Source of the DNA: Sphaerolaimus hirsutus
Taxonomy: Eukaryota; Nematoda; Chromadorea; Monhysterida; Sphaerolaimidae
DNA: 64,000 bases
Assembly (NCBI GenBank): GCA_964036195.1
Contig: OZ038451.1
Span: 5,026,529 to 5,090,528 of the forward strand
Direction of reading: 5' to 3'
The notes under the pieces are model-generated. The model made no database searches. It worked only from the letters and a program-made list of their open reading frames with translations, and was not told the DNA's origin. Position numbers and translations under genes: made by a program. How positions within the stretch are numbered: position 1 is the stretch's first letter; each line of letters starts with the position of its first letter. Positions 8,762 to 19,700 of this stretch are shown here, piece after piece.

Positions 8762-11700
8762 ATGGCGCATGCGAGCGGTAGTGGTGTGAACACGGGTCCC
8801 GATGTGGTGCAATTGTTGATTCAAGCGAAAAATTTGACTTTGAATCAAATTAATTTGTCGATAGTGGGGAATTCGGTTCAGGGGTCAGAATGGAACCTTA
8901 GTCAGGTTGTGACTCAAACGGTGAGTATTGCCGCTTATTTGTATAATCAGCGACCCATGAGTTCTTTGGAAAATGGGAACATGAGTGATAATGACGAAAA
9001 ATTAGTGTCATTAGTAAAGTTAGGTGTTGACTGCTATAATTTGCGAAATGATGTGAGTCAAATTGCGGACGCGATTAATGCATTTGCCGAGTATATTCAT
9101 TTAGAAAAGCCTGACATGCAAGCGATTAATTCCATAATTAGCGCTGTTTCTAATTCGGGAGGGTGCTCTACCGCTACCACACCACCTATACCTGCTGTGA
9201 GTATGATTGCTACTAGTAGGGAGGGTTATGCTGCTGCCATGACCGCGCTTACTGGACAGGTGATACCATTTAAGGGGCGCGCTGATGATAAATTTGCTGA
9301 TTGGCGTAAAAATTGGGACGCAGTTTGTGAGGCGTTGCAAATTCCGACGGATGAGCGAAAATCGCTGCTTCCGGTTTATTTGCGTGACAGCGCGCGTTCG
9401 ATTTACATGTCGCATAAGAGTGAATTGATCAATTTGGATTATGAGGAGTTCATGGATGCTTTGGAACGTTACTATACCAACCCCATTTCGGAGCATCATG
9501 CGCAAAGGGAAGTAATTAGTAGTGAGCAGGGCGAAGATGAAGATGTGTTAAATTGGTCAGTGCGGCTGGAGAAGATTATAAAACGCGCTTTTCCGAAACT
9601 TTCAAAACTTGAACGCGAAAAGATGGCAGTGGCGAAATTTGTTAGTGGATTGTATCCTGACATTCGTAGGAATGTATCTATTACTGCTGGGGCTAAGTTT
9701 CAAGACGTAGTCAATAATGCGCGCACGCAAGAAAGTTTTCTGGAAATTGATAAGGACAAAGTGGGTGGTAAGAAAAAGTCAAAATCCAACGCTGAATTAG
9801 TTTCAGAAGCCACCAATTCGGTAATCGAGCGAATTTTTGCTTTAGGGGGTGCGGGAGCTTTCGGAAATTCCCCGCCCGTTCCGACGGCGGCGGAAAATCC
9901 AAAGTTTGAGGAACAGCAAGTGAAATTGGAAGAACTTTCTAGGCAATTAGAGGATAAGGATAAGCGTTTAGTTGACTTGGAAAAACAATTGATAGGTAAC
10001 AATGCTGCGAAACCAGTTTCCAAATTTAAGCCGCGTAAATTTGATGAGGGCTGTTATGAATGTGGGGCAGATGATCACTTTCGCTCTGATTGTCCTAAAT
10101 TGACAGAAGAGGAAAGAGCGCGCTTTAGAAATTTTCGGCGCGGGCCGTCGCAGCGACCAATGAATAACTTTAGAGGTCCAGCGAACATGATGCGCTCTGC
10201 ACAGCAACCTGTATATTCCATGCAAGCGGCGCCTTACCTGTATTATCCCCCTCCCGCGCAAGTGTCAACTACTAGTTGGTCTCCAGTGCAACAAGTTCAA
10301 TCATCGCAAATGGCCATTGCGGCCCCTCCGTCAACTGAATTGACTGCGTTAAATCCGACGCGCGTGTCTGCGAACTCAGTGAATCATGCACGCAGCGTGC
10401 AAGAAAGTAAGGAATATGTGCGCATGATTAGGGTTTTACCAGGTCTTGAAAGTTCGGATGAGGAAGCAGAGGATCCATGCAATCCGCCTGAAATAACGCC
10501 GCAAGAACATCAATTCATGCTCGAAAGAGAGGCTTGGATTATGCCTTGGGTTTATGCGCGTTCGTTAGATAGCATGATATTTCGAACTAAGTGGTGGGCT
10601 CAATTGCAACACATGGGTTTGCAGGGGTTAAATATTAGTGGGTTTTGTGAGCATGCTGATGAGCATCCGCATGACGACCCTGAGGACACGTTGACGTATG
10701 TTAAGTTAGCAGCGCTGTTAGAATTGACCATGCATACGTTTAGGTGTGAACCGCCGGACATTAGTTTGTCGCGAACGTCATCTGACTCTGAGTTGTATGT
10801 GTTGTCCGATTATTGTGAAGCGAGCGTGCCAACTTTGTACCGAACGTGGTCGGAACCGAGTATGTTGCCCAGTGTGTTGAACCGAGTGTTTTTCCTGTGC
10901 TGTCTATTTACGTTTTTTGCAAGTGCTGACGCCCTGGGTGTTCCAAGTGGTGGCGTTGTTAAGAAAAAAGGAGTGTCAGATGAGTGGATTTTGACTGTGC
11001 GGAATTTTCTTGAGGGATTTATCGCTGGAATGTGCACTTCCGTGTTTTTGAGATATATTCTGCCCGCTTTGTGTGAACTGGTGTTGTATTTAGTGTGCGC
11101 AGTGTGTGATTGGATAAAATTGAGAGTGTTGCGGTTTCAATTAAATCGCATGCAAGCGATAGAAAATAGGCGCAATCCTGCAAGGGGTGCGACTCCCGTG
11201 ACACCGCCGCAAAAGTTAAATCCAGTTAGCGTTGACAGTTCAGGGTATAGTGCTGATGTTGAAGAAACGCCAGTGAGTAGATTTAAGCGTTTGCCGCCGC
11301 TGCGCGTTCCAAAAGGTTCTGCCGTCATGGAAAAGGTGAATGTAGTCACGCTGACCAGTGAAGAAATTGCGAACATCAAAAGTATTACGGCTAAGCGTAA
11401 AGAACTCGTGCCAATTTACTATAGTCCGTCGATTACGGTAGAAATTGAGGGGAATGAATACAAAAGGTGTCTGTTGGACACAGGTGCGATGAGGTCATTG
11501 TGCAGCCCGCTGGTGTTGGCTAGGCATCGAAATAATTGCATAGCGTTTGATGAAGTCACGCCTGTGGGGGGATTGCAAAGCGCGTCTCAATGCAAATTGC
11601 AAATTGAGGGTCAGTTGGAACTTCAAGTGATGATTACCGGGAAAGCATTTTCTATTGTGTTTCAGGTGATTAGCGGTTTGTCGGACGATATTTTATTGGG

Positions 11701-12688
11701 CGCTGATGTGTTGAGACATATGGTTATTGATATGCCTGCGCGTGAGTTGCGAATTGAGAGTGGTGATGCGCGTAAAAAGTTGATCGTGCCTTTTGACAAC
11801 CCGCCGCCTGTAGTGCAAGAACGGCATGTTTATGCAGTTGTGACTGAACCGACTGAAATTAAGCCGCGGCATGAAACGATAATTAGTGCGAAATTATCTG
11901 AACCAATTGATGAATTGACGTTTGCGATTGAGCCTTTGAACGAATTTCATGTGAAAACGGGTGTGTTTGCAGCTAATGCTGTTTATGAAAGCGCGAGTGA
12001 ATTGTTTCCGGTGAGGTGTGTTAATGTGACTGAGGTGCCAGTAAAGTTGCAGGTGGGCCAGAAAATTGCCATCGTAGAGCCAGTGGAGTGTGTTTTACAA
12101 GTGCGTCGAGGTGATCCGCCTGCTGAGTGGGTGCGAGAGTGCCGCGAGCGTGATATGAGTTTTACCGATACTATACTTGAAACTAGTGAGGAAAAAGTAC
12201 CAACGGAGGGCACTGTACCTTCAAAAGCGGCGAATACAACTATGAAAGTGGTTTGTGCTGATGGGAGGGAAATGGATTTTGAAGTACCGGTTGAATTGGA
12301 CGAAATTAAGCGCCAGCAATTAAAAGAGTTGATTTTGACTCATCAGGATGCTTTCGCCAGGGATAAGTATGATTTGGGATACAGTGAACTGGTTGACTAT
12401 CGACTTCAGTTGACTAGTAAAATTCCGGTCGCGTGTCGAATGTATAGGTTGAGTTTGGATGACCAGCAGTACTTAGAAAAGCATTTAAGTTGCTTGCTCG
12501 AGCATGACGTCATTGAACACAGTACGAGTCCGTACTGCGCGCCGACATTAGTTGTTACTAAGCCGGATGGTGCCAAGCGCATGGTGATAGATTATCGACG
12601 ATTAAATGCAGTAGTTCACGCTCCCCAATTTCCGCTGCCCAGATTAGACGATACGATAGAGTCATTGCACAGTTGCAAATATTTTTAG
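8762..12688 (+). CDS. gag-pol: Gag-protease-RT (N-terminal part) polyprotein, 1308 aa to frame break
   Basis: Start chosen at the first in-frame ATG (AGTATGG). Numbering from that Met: a capsid-like helical region at 178-327, a coiled segment around 390, and a CCHC knuckle with C431, C434, H439, C444 for RNA binding. Then an unusual ~450-residue linker with hydrophobic segments at about 709-725 and 749-785. The aspartic protease has LLDTGA (D906) and a partner ILLGAD near 980. RT follows, including MVIDYRRLN at about 1274. The frame stops at TAG 12686-12688 inside RT, right after a five-T run; homology resumes at once in the +1 frame at 12687. In the family Gag and Pol are cleaved by the encoded protease and assemble into cytoplasmic particles. 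Confidence 0.92.
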   Translation: MAHASGSGVNTGPDVVQLLIQAKNLTLNQINLSIVGNSVQGSEWNLSQVVTQTVSIAAYLYNQRPMSSLENGNMSDNDEKLVSLVKLGVDCYNLRNDVSQIADAINAFAEYIHLEKPDMQAINSIISAVSNSGGCSTATTPPIPAVSMIATSREGYAAAMTALTGQVIPFKGRADDKFADWRKNWDAVCEALQIPTDERKSLLPVYLRDSARSIYMSHKSELINLDYEEFMDALERYYTNPISEHHAQREVISSEQGEDEDVLNWSVRLEKIIKRAFPKLSKLEREKMAVAKFVSGLYPDIRRNVSITAGAKFQDVVNNARTQESFLEIDKDKVGGKKKSKSNAELVSEATNSVIERIFALGGAGAFGNSPPVPTAAENPKFEEQQVKLEELSRQLEDKDKRLVDLEKQLIGNNAAKPVSKFKPRKFDEGCYECGADDHFRSDCPKLTEEERARFRNFRRGPSQRPMNNFRGPANMMRSAQQPVYSMQAAPYLYYPPPAQVSTTSWSPVQQVQSSQMAIAAPPSTELTALNPTRVSANSVNHARSVQESKEYVRMIRVLPGLESSDEEAEDPCNPPEITPQEHQFMLEREAWIMPWVYARSLDSMIFRTKWWAQLQHMGLQGLNISGFCEHADEHPHDDPEDTLTYVKLAALLELTMHTFRCEPPDISLSRTSSDSELYVLSDYCEASVPTLYRTWSEPSMLPSVLNRVFFLCCLFTFFASADALGVPSGGVVKKKGVSDEWILTVRNFLEGFIAGMCTSVFLRYILPALCELVLYLVCAVCDWIKLRVLRFQLNRMQAIENRRNPARGATPVTPPQKLNPVSVDSSGYSADVEETPVSRFKRLPPLRVPKGSAVMEKVNVVTLTSEEIANIKSITAKRKELVPIYYSPSITVEIEGNEYKRCLLDTGAMRSLCSPLVLARHRNNCIAFDEVTPVGGLQSASQCKLQIEGQLELQVMITGKAFSIVFQVISGLSDDILLGADVLRHMVIDMPARELRIESGDARKKLIVPFDNPPPVVQERHVYAVVTEPTEIKPRHETIISAKLSEPIDELTFAIEPLNEFHVKTGVFAANAVYESASELFPVRCVNVTEVPVKLQVGQKIAIVEPVECVLQVRRGDPPAEWVRECRERDMSFTDTILETSEEKVPTEGTVPSKAANTTMKVVCADGREMDFEVPVELDEIKRQQLKELILTHQDAFARDKYDLGYSELVDYRLQLTSKIPVACRMYRLSLDDQQYLEKHLSCLLEHDVIEHSTSPYCAPTLVVTKPDGAKRMVIDYRRLNAVVHAPQFPLPRLDDTIESLHSCKYF

Positions 12689-15491
12689 CAGTGTCGATAT
12701 CAATCAAGCGTTTTACAACATTGCGCTGCATCCGGATGATAGACATATTACGTCGTTTCGTAATTGTTTTGGTCAATTTCAGATGAAACGCTTGCCGATG
12801 GGATTAAAGTGTTCCCCGGCTTTAGCGCAGCGCTGTTTCGAAGTTACAATGGCTGGATTATTGCATCGAAATGTGTTGGTATATATAGATGATTTGCTCA
12901 TTTACAGTAGGTCATGGGAAGATCATTTGAGTGATATAAGTCAGGTTTTGTCGCGTTTGATAAGTAGCAGTTTTAAAATACACCCAAAAAAGTGTTTTTT
13001 CGCGCGCACAACTGCTGTTAAATTCCTGGGTTATATGGTAGGGCGTGAAGGGATTTGTATACCGGATGACAAGCGAAAGTATTTGAGTGATTGGCCGCTA
13101 CCTGTATGTGTGCGTGAAGTTAAAGCGTTTCTAGGCGCTGTTGGGTTTTTCCGGAGATTAATTCATAAATGTGCTGAATATGCCGCTCCCTTGTCTAATT
13201 TAACTCGAACAAAAACTGAATTAAGAACTGAAAAGTATAGCGGAAGTACTCCTGTAGATTTAAATGCGAACCCCGCCGCTTTGGAAGCTTTTAATAAGTT
13301 GAAAGTGATGGTGGCTGAAAGTCCCTGTATACAGTATCCTGATCCCAGTAAACCGTTCATAATTATTACCGATGCTTCTAAAGTTGCATTAGCTGGTATT
13401 TTAGTACAACGCGCTGAACCTGCCGCCGCTTTGCATGCGTGTTCATTTTATAGTCGAAAACTTTCTGAAGCGCAATCCCGATGGCCTGCAATTACGCAAG
13501 AAGCATGTGCTATTTTTGAGAGCATACGCAATTGGCATTGTTATTTAGCGGGCCGGCCGTTTGAAGTTTGGACTGATGCGAAAAGTATTTCATGGGTAAA
13601 AAATCCAAATTTGGAAACCCATCCCCATACGGGTTTGCACCGATTTGCGCTTGCTATTCAATCATATCAAGTTACTTTTAAGCATTTGCGTGGGAAAAGT
13701 AACGAATTGGCCGTTGCCTTGTCGCGCCGGCGTGATGCACCCGTTGAATTTGATGAGCGTGTTAATTTGGACGAAGCGTTTGAAGAATATGCATTTGATA
13801 TACCTGTTGATGATTTGGCGAGAATTTTGACTGAGGAAATGGCGTTGTTAACATCTGAGGAACATTTGGCTTGTCAAGCGGTAGCTAAGGCCATGGCGCG
13901 ATTGGCTGCTGCTCAAAATTGGCTGAAACATGCGAAAATGAAGTCTTTGGAACCGTCAGTTACGGTAGCTGCTGAACCGCCAGTGGCAAGCGTTGCTACT
14001 GTGCGGGCGCCGCATCCAATGACAATGCGTGTGCGAAGTAAAACGAAGGCGGAGTCCAATTCTGAAAATGCTTTGAAATTGCCGCCCAAAAGTGACGATG
14101 CGCCTAAATTAATGGCTGGTGGCCGCCGTTCTGTTCAATTAATTAAGAAACCGGAAAAACTCGGTGCTTTACCTCCTCCCATTACTCCGATTGAAGAGTT
14201 GTCGCGTTTGCAAAAAGAAGAACCGTATATAATTACAATTCGTCGCATGTGCGAGGAATCTACTTTGCGTAGGGCCCCACCGTTTTTCATTGATCAATTT
14301 GATGTGGTCAGGCGTGATGCAGACCCGTCAATATTAGTGGGTGAAAGGAAATACGACCCTGCGTGCATTCCCCAGTCACTAGTTGTCACTGTGTTAGAAT
14401 TGGCTCATAATCATCCCACTGCTGGACATTTAGGTGTGATGAAAACGTTTGAAAGATTGCGCGAATTTGCTTGGTTTACAAATATGCGTCCAGAATGCGC
14501 TAGGTGGGTTTCTACTTGCCCTTCGTGCAACGCGAAGAAAGGATTGCGCCGCTCGATGAAAACTCAAATTCAGAGCCGGAAAATCGCTAAGTTTCCTGGT
14601 GATTTTATTGCGATTGATGCAGTAGGGCCATTGCCAATTACCGAAAAAAGGAATGTGCATGTATTGGTATTTGTAGATCAATGTACGCGTTTTGGTTTAG
14701 CAGTGCCCGTTCCTAATTTGAAGCAAGATTCTGTGGCTATTGCGTTTTTGCAACATGTGTTACCGATTTTTGGTGTGCCCGCTGTAATCTTATCCGACAA
14801 TGCACCAAGCTTCATTGGCGGCATTTTTGCGGAATTGCTGCGTTATCTAAATACAGTGCAGCATAAGTGTTTCAATTATACGCCAAAGGGGAATGGTTTG
14901 GTTGAGCGTAGGAATGGCGTCTTAATGGAAATAATTTCACATTATGTGAATGGCTCGCATTCGGATTGGGACAAACACTTAGGCGCCGCTGTCTATGCGT
15001 ATAATACGTCTATGCACCCCTCTATGAAAGTGACGCCATATGCGTTGCTATTTGGATCAAATTCTCCGTCACTTTGGGAGCGTATGATCGAGCCGACGGG
15101 AAATGGCACCGATAAGACCGATAAGCCGATGGCGTACAGTCCCTTTGTGTCAAATTTAGACGCGCGACTTTCGGACGTCCGCACGGCCGCGCATTCGGCT
15201 TTACAGCGCGCGCAAGAAAAAGAGTGTTTTTATGCAAATCGCAGTGCGCGTCGCTTGAATTTGAAGCCCGGTCAATCAGTTCGTGTTTATTCTCCCCGAA
15301 TTCTTCGAAAGTTAGGCCGCGTTAAGAAATTCACGCATCATTATATTGGCCCGTATGAATGTTTAGATTATGTGCATCCCATAGTGACCGTGTTTAATAG
15401 GTTGTCTAAGAAAACTTATACCGTTCATGCTGATCGTGTTAAACTGACAAATGAGCCAGTTAATCCCACTTATTCGCAGATTTTCGGTTAA
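12687..15491 (+). CDS. pol: RT (C-terminal part)-RNase H-integrase of Ty3/gypsy-type Pol
   Basis: The frame is open from 12660; RT homology continues from 12687, and the first ATG is 12783. Numbering from 12783: the RT active site YIDD is at 34-37. RNase H has D197, E240 and D265. The integrase HHCC zinc finger has H544, H549, C579 and C582, and the catalytic triad is D612, D672, E708, exactly DD35E. The GPY/F module has GPY at 856-858 and the protein ends at TAA 15489-15491. All listed catalytic residues are intact. It makes cDNA from the element RNA and inserts it. It is separated from the upstream part by one apparent extra base, and a 528-base AT-rich spacer follows. Confidence 0.94.
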   Translation, partial: SSVDINQAFYNIALHPDDRHITSFRNCFGQFQMKRLPMGLKCSPALAQRCFEVTMAGLLHRNVLVYIDDLLIYSRSWEDHLSDISQVLSRLISSSFKIHPKKCFFARTTAVKFLGYMVGREGICIPDDKRKYLSDWPLPVCVREVKAFLGAVGFFRRLIHKCAEYAAPLSNLTRTKTELRTEKYSGSTPVDLNANPAALEAFNKLKVMVAESPCIQYPDPSKPFIIITDASKVALAGILVQRAEPAAALHACSFYSRKLSEAQSRWPAITQEACAIFESIRNWHCYLAGRPFEVWTDAKSISWVKNPNLETHPHTGLHRFALAIQSYQVTFKHLRGKSNELAVALSRRRDAPVEFDERVNLDEAFEEYAFDIPVDDLARILTEEMALLTSEEHLACQAVAKAMARLAAAQNWLKHAKMKSLEPSVTVAAEPPVASVATVRAPHPMTMRVRSKTKAESNSENALKLPPKSDDAPKLMAGGRRSVQLIKKPEKLGALPPPITPIEELSRLQKEEPYIITIRRMCEESTLRRAPPFFIDQFDVVRRDADPSILVGERKYDPACIPQSLVVTVLELAHNHPTAGHLGVMKTFERLREFAWFTNMRPECARWVSTCPSCNAKKGLRRSMKTQIQSRKIAKFPGDFIAIDAVGPLPITEKRNVHVLVFVDQCTRFGLAVPVPNLKQDSVAIAFLQHVLPIFGVPAVILSDNAPSFIGGIFAELLRYLNTVQHKCFNYTPKGNGLVERRNGVLMEIISHYVNGSHSDWDKHLGAAVYAYNTSMHPSMKVTPYALLFGSNSPSLWERMIEPTGNGTDKTDKPMAYSPFVSNLDARLSDVRTAAHSALQRAQEKECFYANRSARRLNLKPGQSVRVYSPRILRKLGRVKKFTHHYIGPYECLDYVHPIVTVFNRLSKKTYTVHADRVKLTNEPVNPTYSQIFG

Positions 15492-16019
15492 AAACCCTGA
15501 GATTTTCCGCTCTTCAACCTAAAGTGCTTCAAGTTAATTATTCCGTTCGAAAATTCAATTAAAATTTATTTTTGGATTATTCGCGTTTAATTCTGACCGT
15601 CAATTCGTGGTGAGTTCGGGGTTGCAAATTTGGTATTTTTGATTGTGCGCAAGGTAATTTTGAGGTAAAAAGTTGTTTTTTATGTAAAAGGTAAAGGTAA
15701 AACGCGCAAATTTTATCGGTGTTATTAATTGTTCGTTTCTAATTATCGCCGCAAGTTTAATTCGTTAGTTGTTCATACCATCGCATTTATTTCGTTCTAA
15801 ATTTGTTCTTTAATTTCATTCTCATTTTCGCCCATTTCGCAACAAAATAAAAATTATTTTTGGCGCAATACGTTCAACGTAGTGCGTTGAAAATAATTCG
15901 CAACTTTTCGATTAGGGTGTTGCTCAGACCTTCGTGCATTTCGGTGCCGACATTCTGGGTGGCGCATTTTAAGTAGCAATAAGTTGTGTTTTCCGGTGCT
16001 CTACTTTGAAGTGTGAAAT
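15492..16019 (+). other. AT-rich spacer between pol and the helicase block
   Basis: There is no ORF of note. It holds AACAAAATAAAAATT near 15841 and, at its end, the 22-base motif shared with the gag leader (15989-16010), nine bases before the next ATG. This is where a subgenomic RNA start or splice acceptor would be expected. Confidence 0.5.
15989..16010 (+). promoter_or_regulatory. Shared 22-base motif before the helicase-block ATG
   Basis: TTTTCCGGT, GC, TCTACTTTGA, A. It matches 8739-8760 at 19 of 22 positions and lies at a similar distance from its ATG. The repetition of one motif before the two coding blocks of an element is unlikely by chance and points to coordinated expression. Confidence 0.55.
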
Positions 16020-16754
16020 ATGACTAGTTCGGGTGGCGTACCCATGGGTGGGTATGGAGCGAGTTCCAGTTCGTACCGTGGCGGGCGCATAGCCAAAGCG
16101 CCGCTCAAGTCGTGGACTTCTCATGGAAAACAGGGCGGTGACACTATTCCGCCGCTGCCCTACAATCCTCCTCGAAACACCCGATCGACTTGTCCTGAAT
16201 TTGTCATCAACCAAAAGTTGTCGGGAATAGTGGATCGAGTTCACGTCGGTAACGAGCAGCGTCCTACCAGTTATCAATGCCACATTCGTTTCGACGGCGA
16301 TGCGCAGGCGCTTTTGGAAAGTTATCCGGAGTGGTCGGAAGCGGAAACGGCTTATCCCTTTTTCACCTATTCGGTCAACAAAGCGGAGCGTGCTCGTGAG
16401 CGGTCGGTGCAGAAAATTTTGAGGGAATATCGCGAGGCTAACGAAGCTTACGACATGTTTTTGCCGCTTGTCCGCCACGGCATGCATTTTGTCGCGACTG
16501 GTATCAGTAGGGTTAGCGCCAATCCAAAATATTGGGAATTGCGAGGCGTCACAATTATGAAAAATGACGCTCAAATGCCATTGTTTTTGGGCCGCCCTGT
16601 TGTCATTGTTTCGCAAGGACAGGTTGACCTCTCCGTCGATGAGCCAGCGTCGGAAACAGGGAGGACAGGAAAATCGCGAAGGATATCATCCTTATCCGGC
16701 CAAGTGGAGATATTTGCGTTTGAGGGCAGCGTTCACCCCTTCGCGGTACATTAG
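16020..16754 (+). CDS. N-terminal ORF of the helicase block (244 aa), unknown family
   Basis: The ORF starts with ATG and a Gly/Ser/Tyr-rich head, followed by a charged, folded-looking region (about residues 75-195, e.g. ERSVQKILREYREANEAYDM). I do not recognise a domain. It overlaps the next ORF (16564-20109) by 191 bases in the +1 frame. Protein-like sequence passes from this frame to the next near 16640-16665, so it is probably the N-terminus of the helicase protein split by a +1 shift. Two separate proteins cannot be ruled out. Its GC content is visibly higher than that of pol. Confidence 0.7.
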   Translation: MTSSGGVPMGGYGASSSSYRGGRIAKAPLKSWTSHGKQGGDTIPPLPYNPPRNTRSTCPEFVINQKLSGIVDRVHVGNEQRPTSYQCHIRFDGDAQALLESYPEWSEAETAYPFFTYSVNKAERARERSVQKILREYREANEAYDMFLPLVRHGMHFVATGISRVSANPKYWELRGVTIMKNDAQMPLFLGRPVVIVSQGQVDLSVDEPASETGRTGKSRRISSLSGQVEIFAFEGSVHPFAVH

Positions 16755-19700
16755 TGCACCCCCCTTCAAAGGCGCCGACGAGCGGGATCCGGGCCCTGAA
16801 AAGTTGATTTTTGCGCACAGCGAAAATGTCATGGAAAGTGACATACACCCGCACGCCAGACAATTAGGTGTGGCGCATGTAGAATATCACGCTTTTGATG
16901 ACGCCGGCAAAGTCAACAACTTTTATTGGGGTCATGCGTATGGCGTGCGTATTTTTTCGGCGCGGCAAATTGAGGCTGGTATGGAGTGGAAGGGTGAAAT
17001 GAATAGAAATTACCTCACCTCTCAGCTGCAGCTCCGTTCCATCTTTTTGGCCGCTGCTAACGTGTGTCACGAAGCGCATTTGCGATACACTGCGACTAGG
17101 GCGAAAGCGGTGCGCGCGCAGGTGACTTGGCAAAATGGGCCGCGGGGATTAATTGCGATAATTAGGTGGGAGCGCGTGCATTTGAATCCAGCTGCTGCGA
17201 TGCGCGACACGGCCGAGTGGCACAGGAATAAGGCGCAGGGCTACATGTTGAATTTTACTTCGCCCATGTCGTCCCTACAAATCGTCGAAGCTGATCCCCG
17301 GGGGGAAGAGCGTGCTCTGACTGGCCGCCCGCAAATAAATTTACGCACGGTCAGCGCCGACATCACTGCCGAGGCGGTGCAGCTGGTCGCCAAACCGGAT
17401 GTGTTGGTGCCGCAGGCGCTGTCGCCGCATTTGCTGCCCAATTGCGATTACATGGTGCGCGGTTCCGCTTTGTCGCCTAGCTACAATGGCCGCATGGAAA
17501 TTTTGGAGCGGTTGTGCATAATGGGGCCTAGTGGTTACCGGCCAACCGAGAGCAACACCGGAATGCTCGCTGCGGAAGACCAGGTCAAAATGGCGGTAGT
17601 GCTGCACAAGCAGTTGAACCAAGTTGAGACTGATTGGCAGCGCACGCTCGAAAAAATTGAGTCTGACGGGTTGTATGCCGAGGTGCGCAGAGGCACATGC
17701 GAAGATTTATTGCAAGCGCATCAGGGTGATTTTCGGCCGCAGGAGGGGCAGGGGCGTGTGATCGCATCAGTTATCAAGTCTGTGCGAAAAACTGCGCCGC
17801 TATTGTTGATGTGTGATTCACCGTTCGGTTCCGGTAAAACGACTGTGCAAAGTCAGTGTGCGTACGCGGTTGCGTTCAAATTTACTGAGAAAAATGACCC
17901 GCCGAACCCGCTGAAGAGGGAATTGCCCTCTGATGCAAACAAAAATGCGCTTTACCACTCCACAATGATTACTTGCAGTGTGAATTCGGCCGCTGATGAG
18001 TCTGCTAGACGATCGTTGCAAAGTTTGGCGGATATCGGTCTGCCTACTTTGGAAAGGGTCGTGGAAGTTTTGCTGCGCAGTAGGGAGACGTGGACTGCGA
18101 TGGATAACAAACCGAATTTCGAAACACCTGGCTATGCGCGTTTTTGTCAGGTGCGCGCTGTTTTCGCGATTCGCGTGCTGAGTCCATTGTTGGAAGTTGA
18201 CGATCGCTACGTCGATATGACGCTCCAGCAATTGCCGCTGCTGAATTTGATCGCGCAAAACATGCCCATGCATGTTATTCGATTGAATGACCACTGGCTA
18301 ACTGCTTATGAACGCTTTACCACTCAACGCCATATTTGTGACACTTTGAACGAGATCATCGCGAACAATCAGCACCCCGCCGACATTTTCGAAGCCATTC
18401 GGTCGCAGTTGCCTTTGGTTCGTTTGTCCATCGACGAAGACGACGAGGATGATTTGGTGCCACTGGACGATGGTCAAGAGGAAGGCGTGCAGGCGTGGGG
18501 GGCCGCGGCTGGCTTTGTCGATGACAACCAGGTGTGGGGCAAAATTTACAAGCGCGAAATGCGACGCCTCGTTAGGGTGGCTACTAGGTTGCATAAGGTG
18601 GTGTTGAATGTGCTGCAGCCAGGCCAAGTCCATGTGACCTTGGATTCATCGCGCGATAAGCGACTGCAAGTTTTGAAATATGCCGCGGTATTTGTGGACG
18701 AGGCGTCTCTGGCGGATGAAACTGCCATTTTTGGCGCTGTTTCAAACGCTCGACTCCCCCACAATGGCTTGGTGCTTTTGTTTGGCGATAGCAAGCAGTT
18801 GACCCGAATGGTCAGGCCGCATTCATGGATCGCCCCGATCCTGAAACCTGATCCCTCGTTGATCAACAGGTTGGTGGAAGGTGTGCTGTGCCCAATTCTG
18901 AAGCTCGAGACTGTTTTCCGCGGCCACGACGCGCTGATTCAAGCGAATTCTGTCGCTGCGTACGATGGCCAATTGCGCGCGTTTCACGAATACAGTCAGT
19001 GGCGAGATACTTTGCCGCTCATGGCTTGCGGTGCCGATCAGGTGCCTTTGTCTTCTGTGATCGTGCACATGGGTTTCGAAATGAGCGAGGGCGTGTCTGT
19101 TAAAAATTTGACGGAGGTAGACATTGTGGTGCGCGTTGTGCAGCAATTTGTCATTTTGGCGCTGAACAGCGAGGGCGAGAATGTCGTTCCGTGGAGTGAT
19201 TTAGAAAGCGCCGATTCGCTGCTGGTTGTGTGTTTCTATTCAGCGCAGGAGAGAAGAGTGATTGACGAATTGGTGCGATTGAGCTGGGCGCAGTTGTTAG
19301 GGGGTGAGGGGTTCCCTGGCTATTTAGCGACCCCAGCGTTTTGGCGGAAAAAAGTCATCACTGCTGATCGAGCGCAAGCTCGTGAAGCGCACGTGGTGAT
19401 TGTGTCATGTGTGAGGGGTAGCGCGCCGCGAGTGGACGCTACTGGGCACCCGTCGCAGCGCGAGCGCGATGTGATGGACAGAATTGGCTTTTTGGCGATG
19501 CCGGAGCGGTGCAACGTGGCCACGTCTCGCGCCAAAACGGCCAGAGTCGTGATCATGAACGCCGCTACCGTGCTGCATTCTGAATTTTTCTGGCGCTTTG
19601 TGGCGGTGGAATTAGGAAAGGGACGCGTTTTTGCGTACCACGAGCGACATTTGTGGGAGAGTAACCCGTTGGCTAGGTTTCTGGGCCACTGGAGAAGTGC

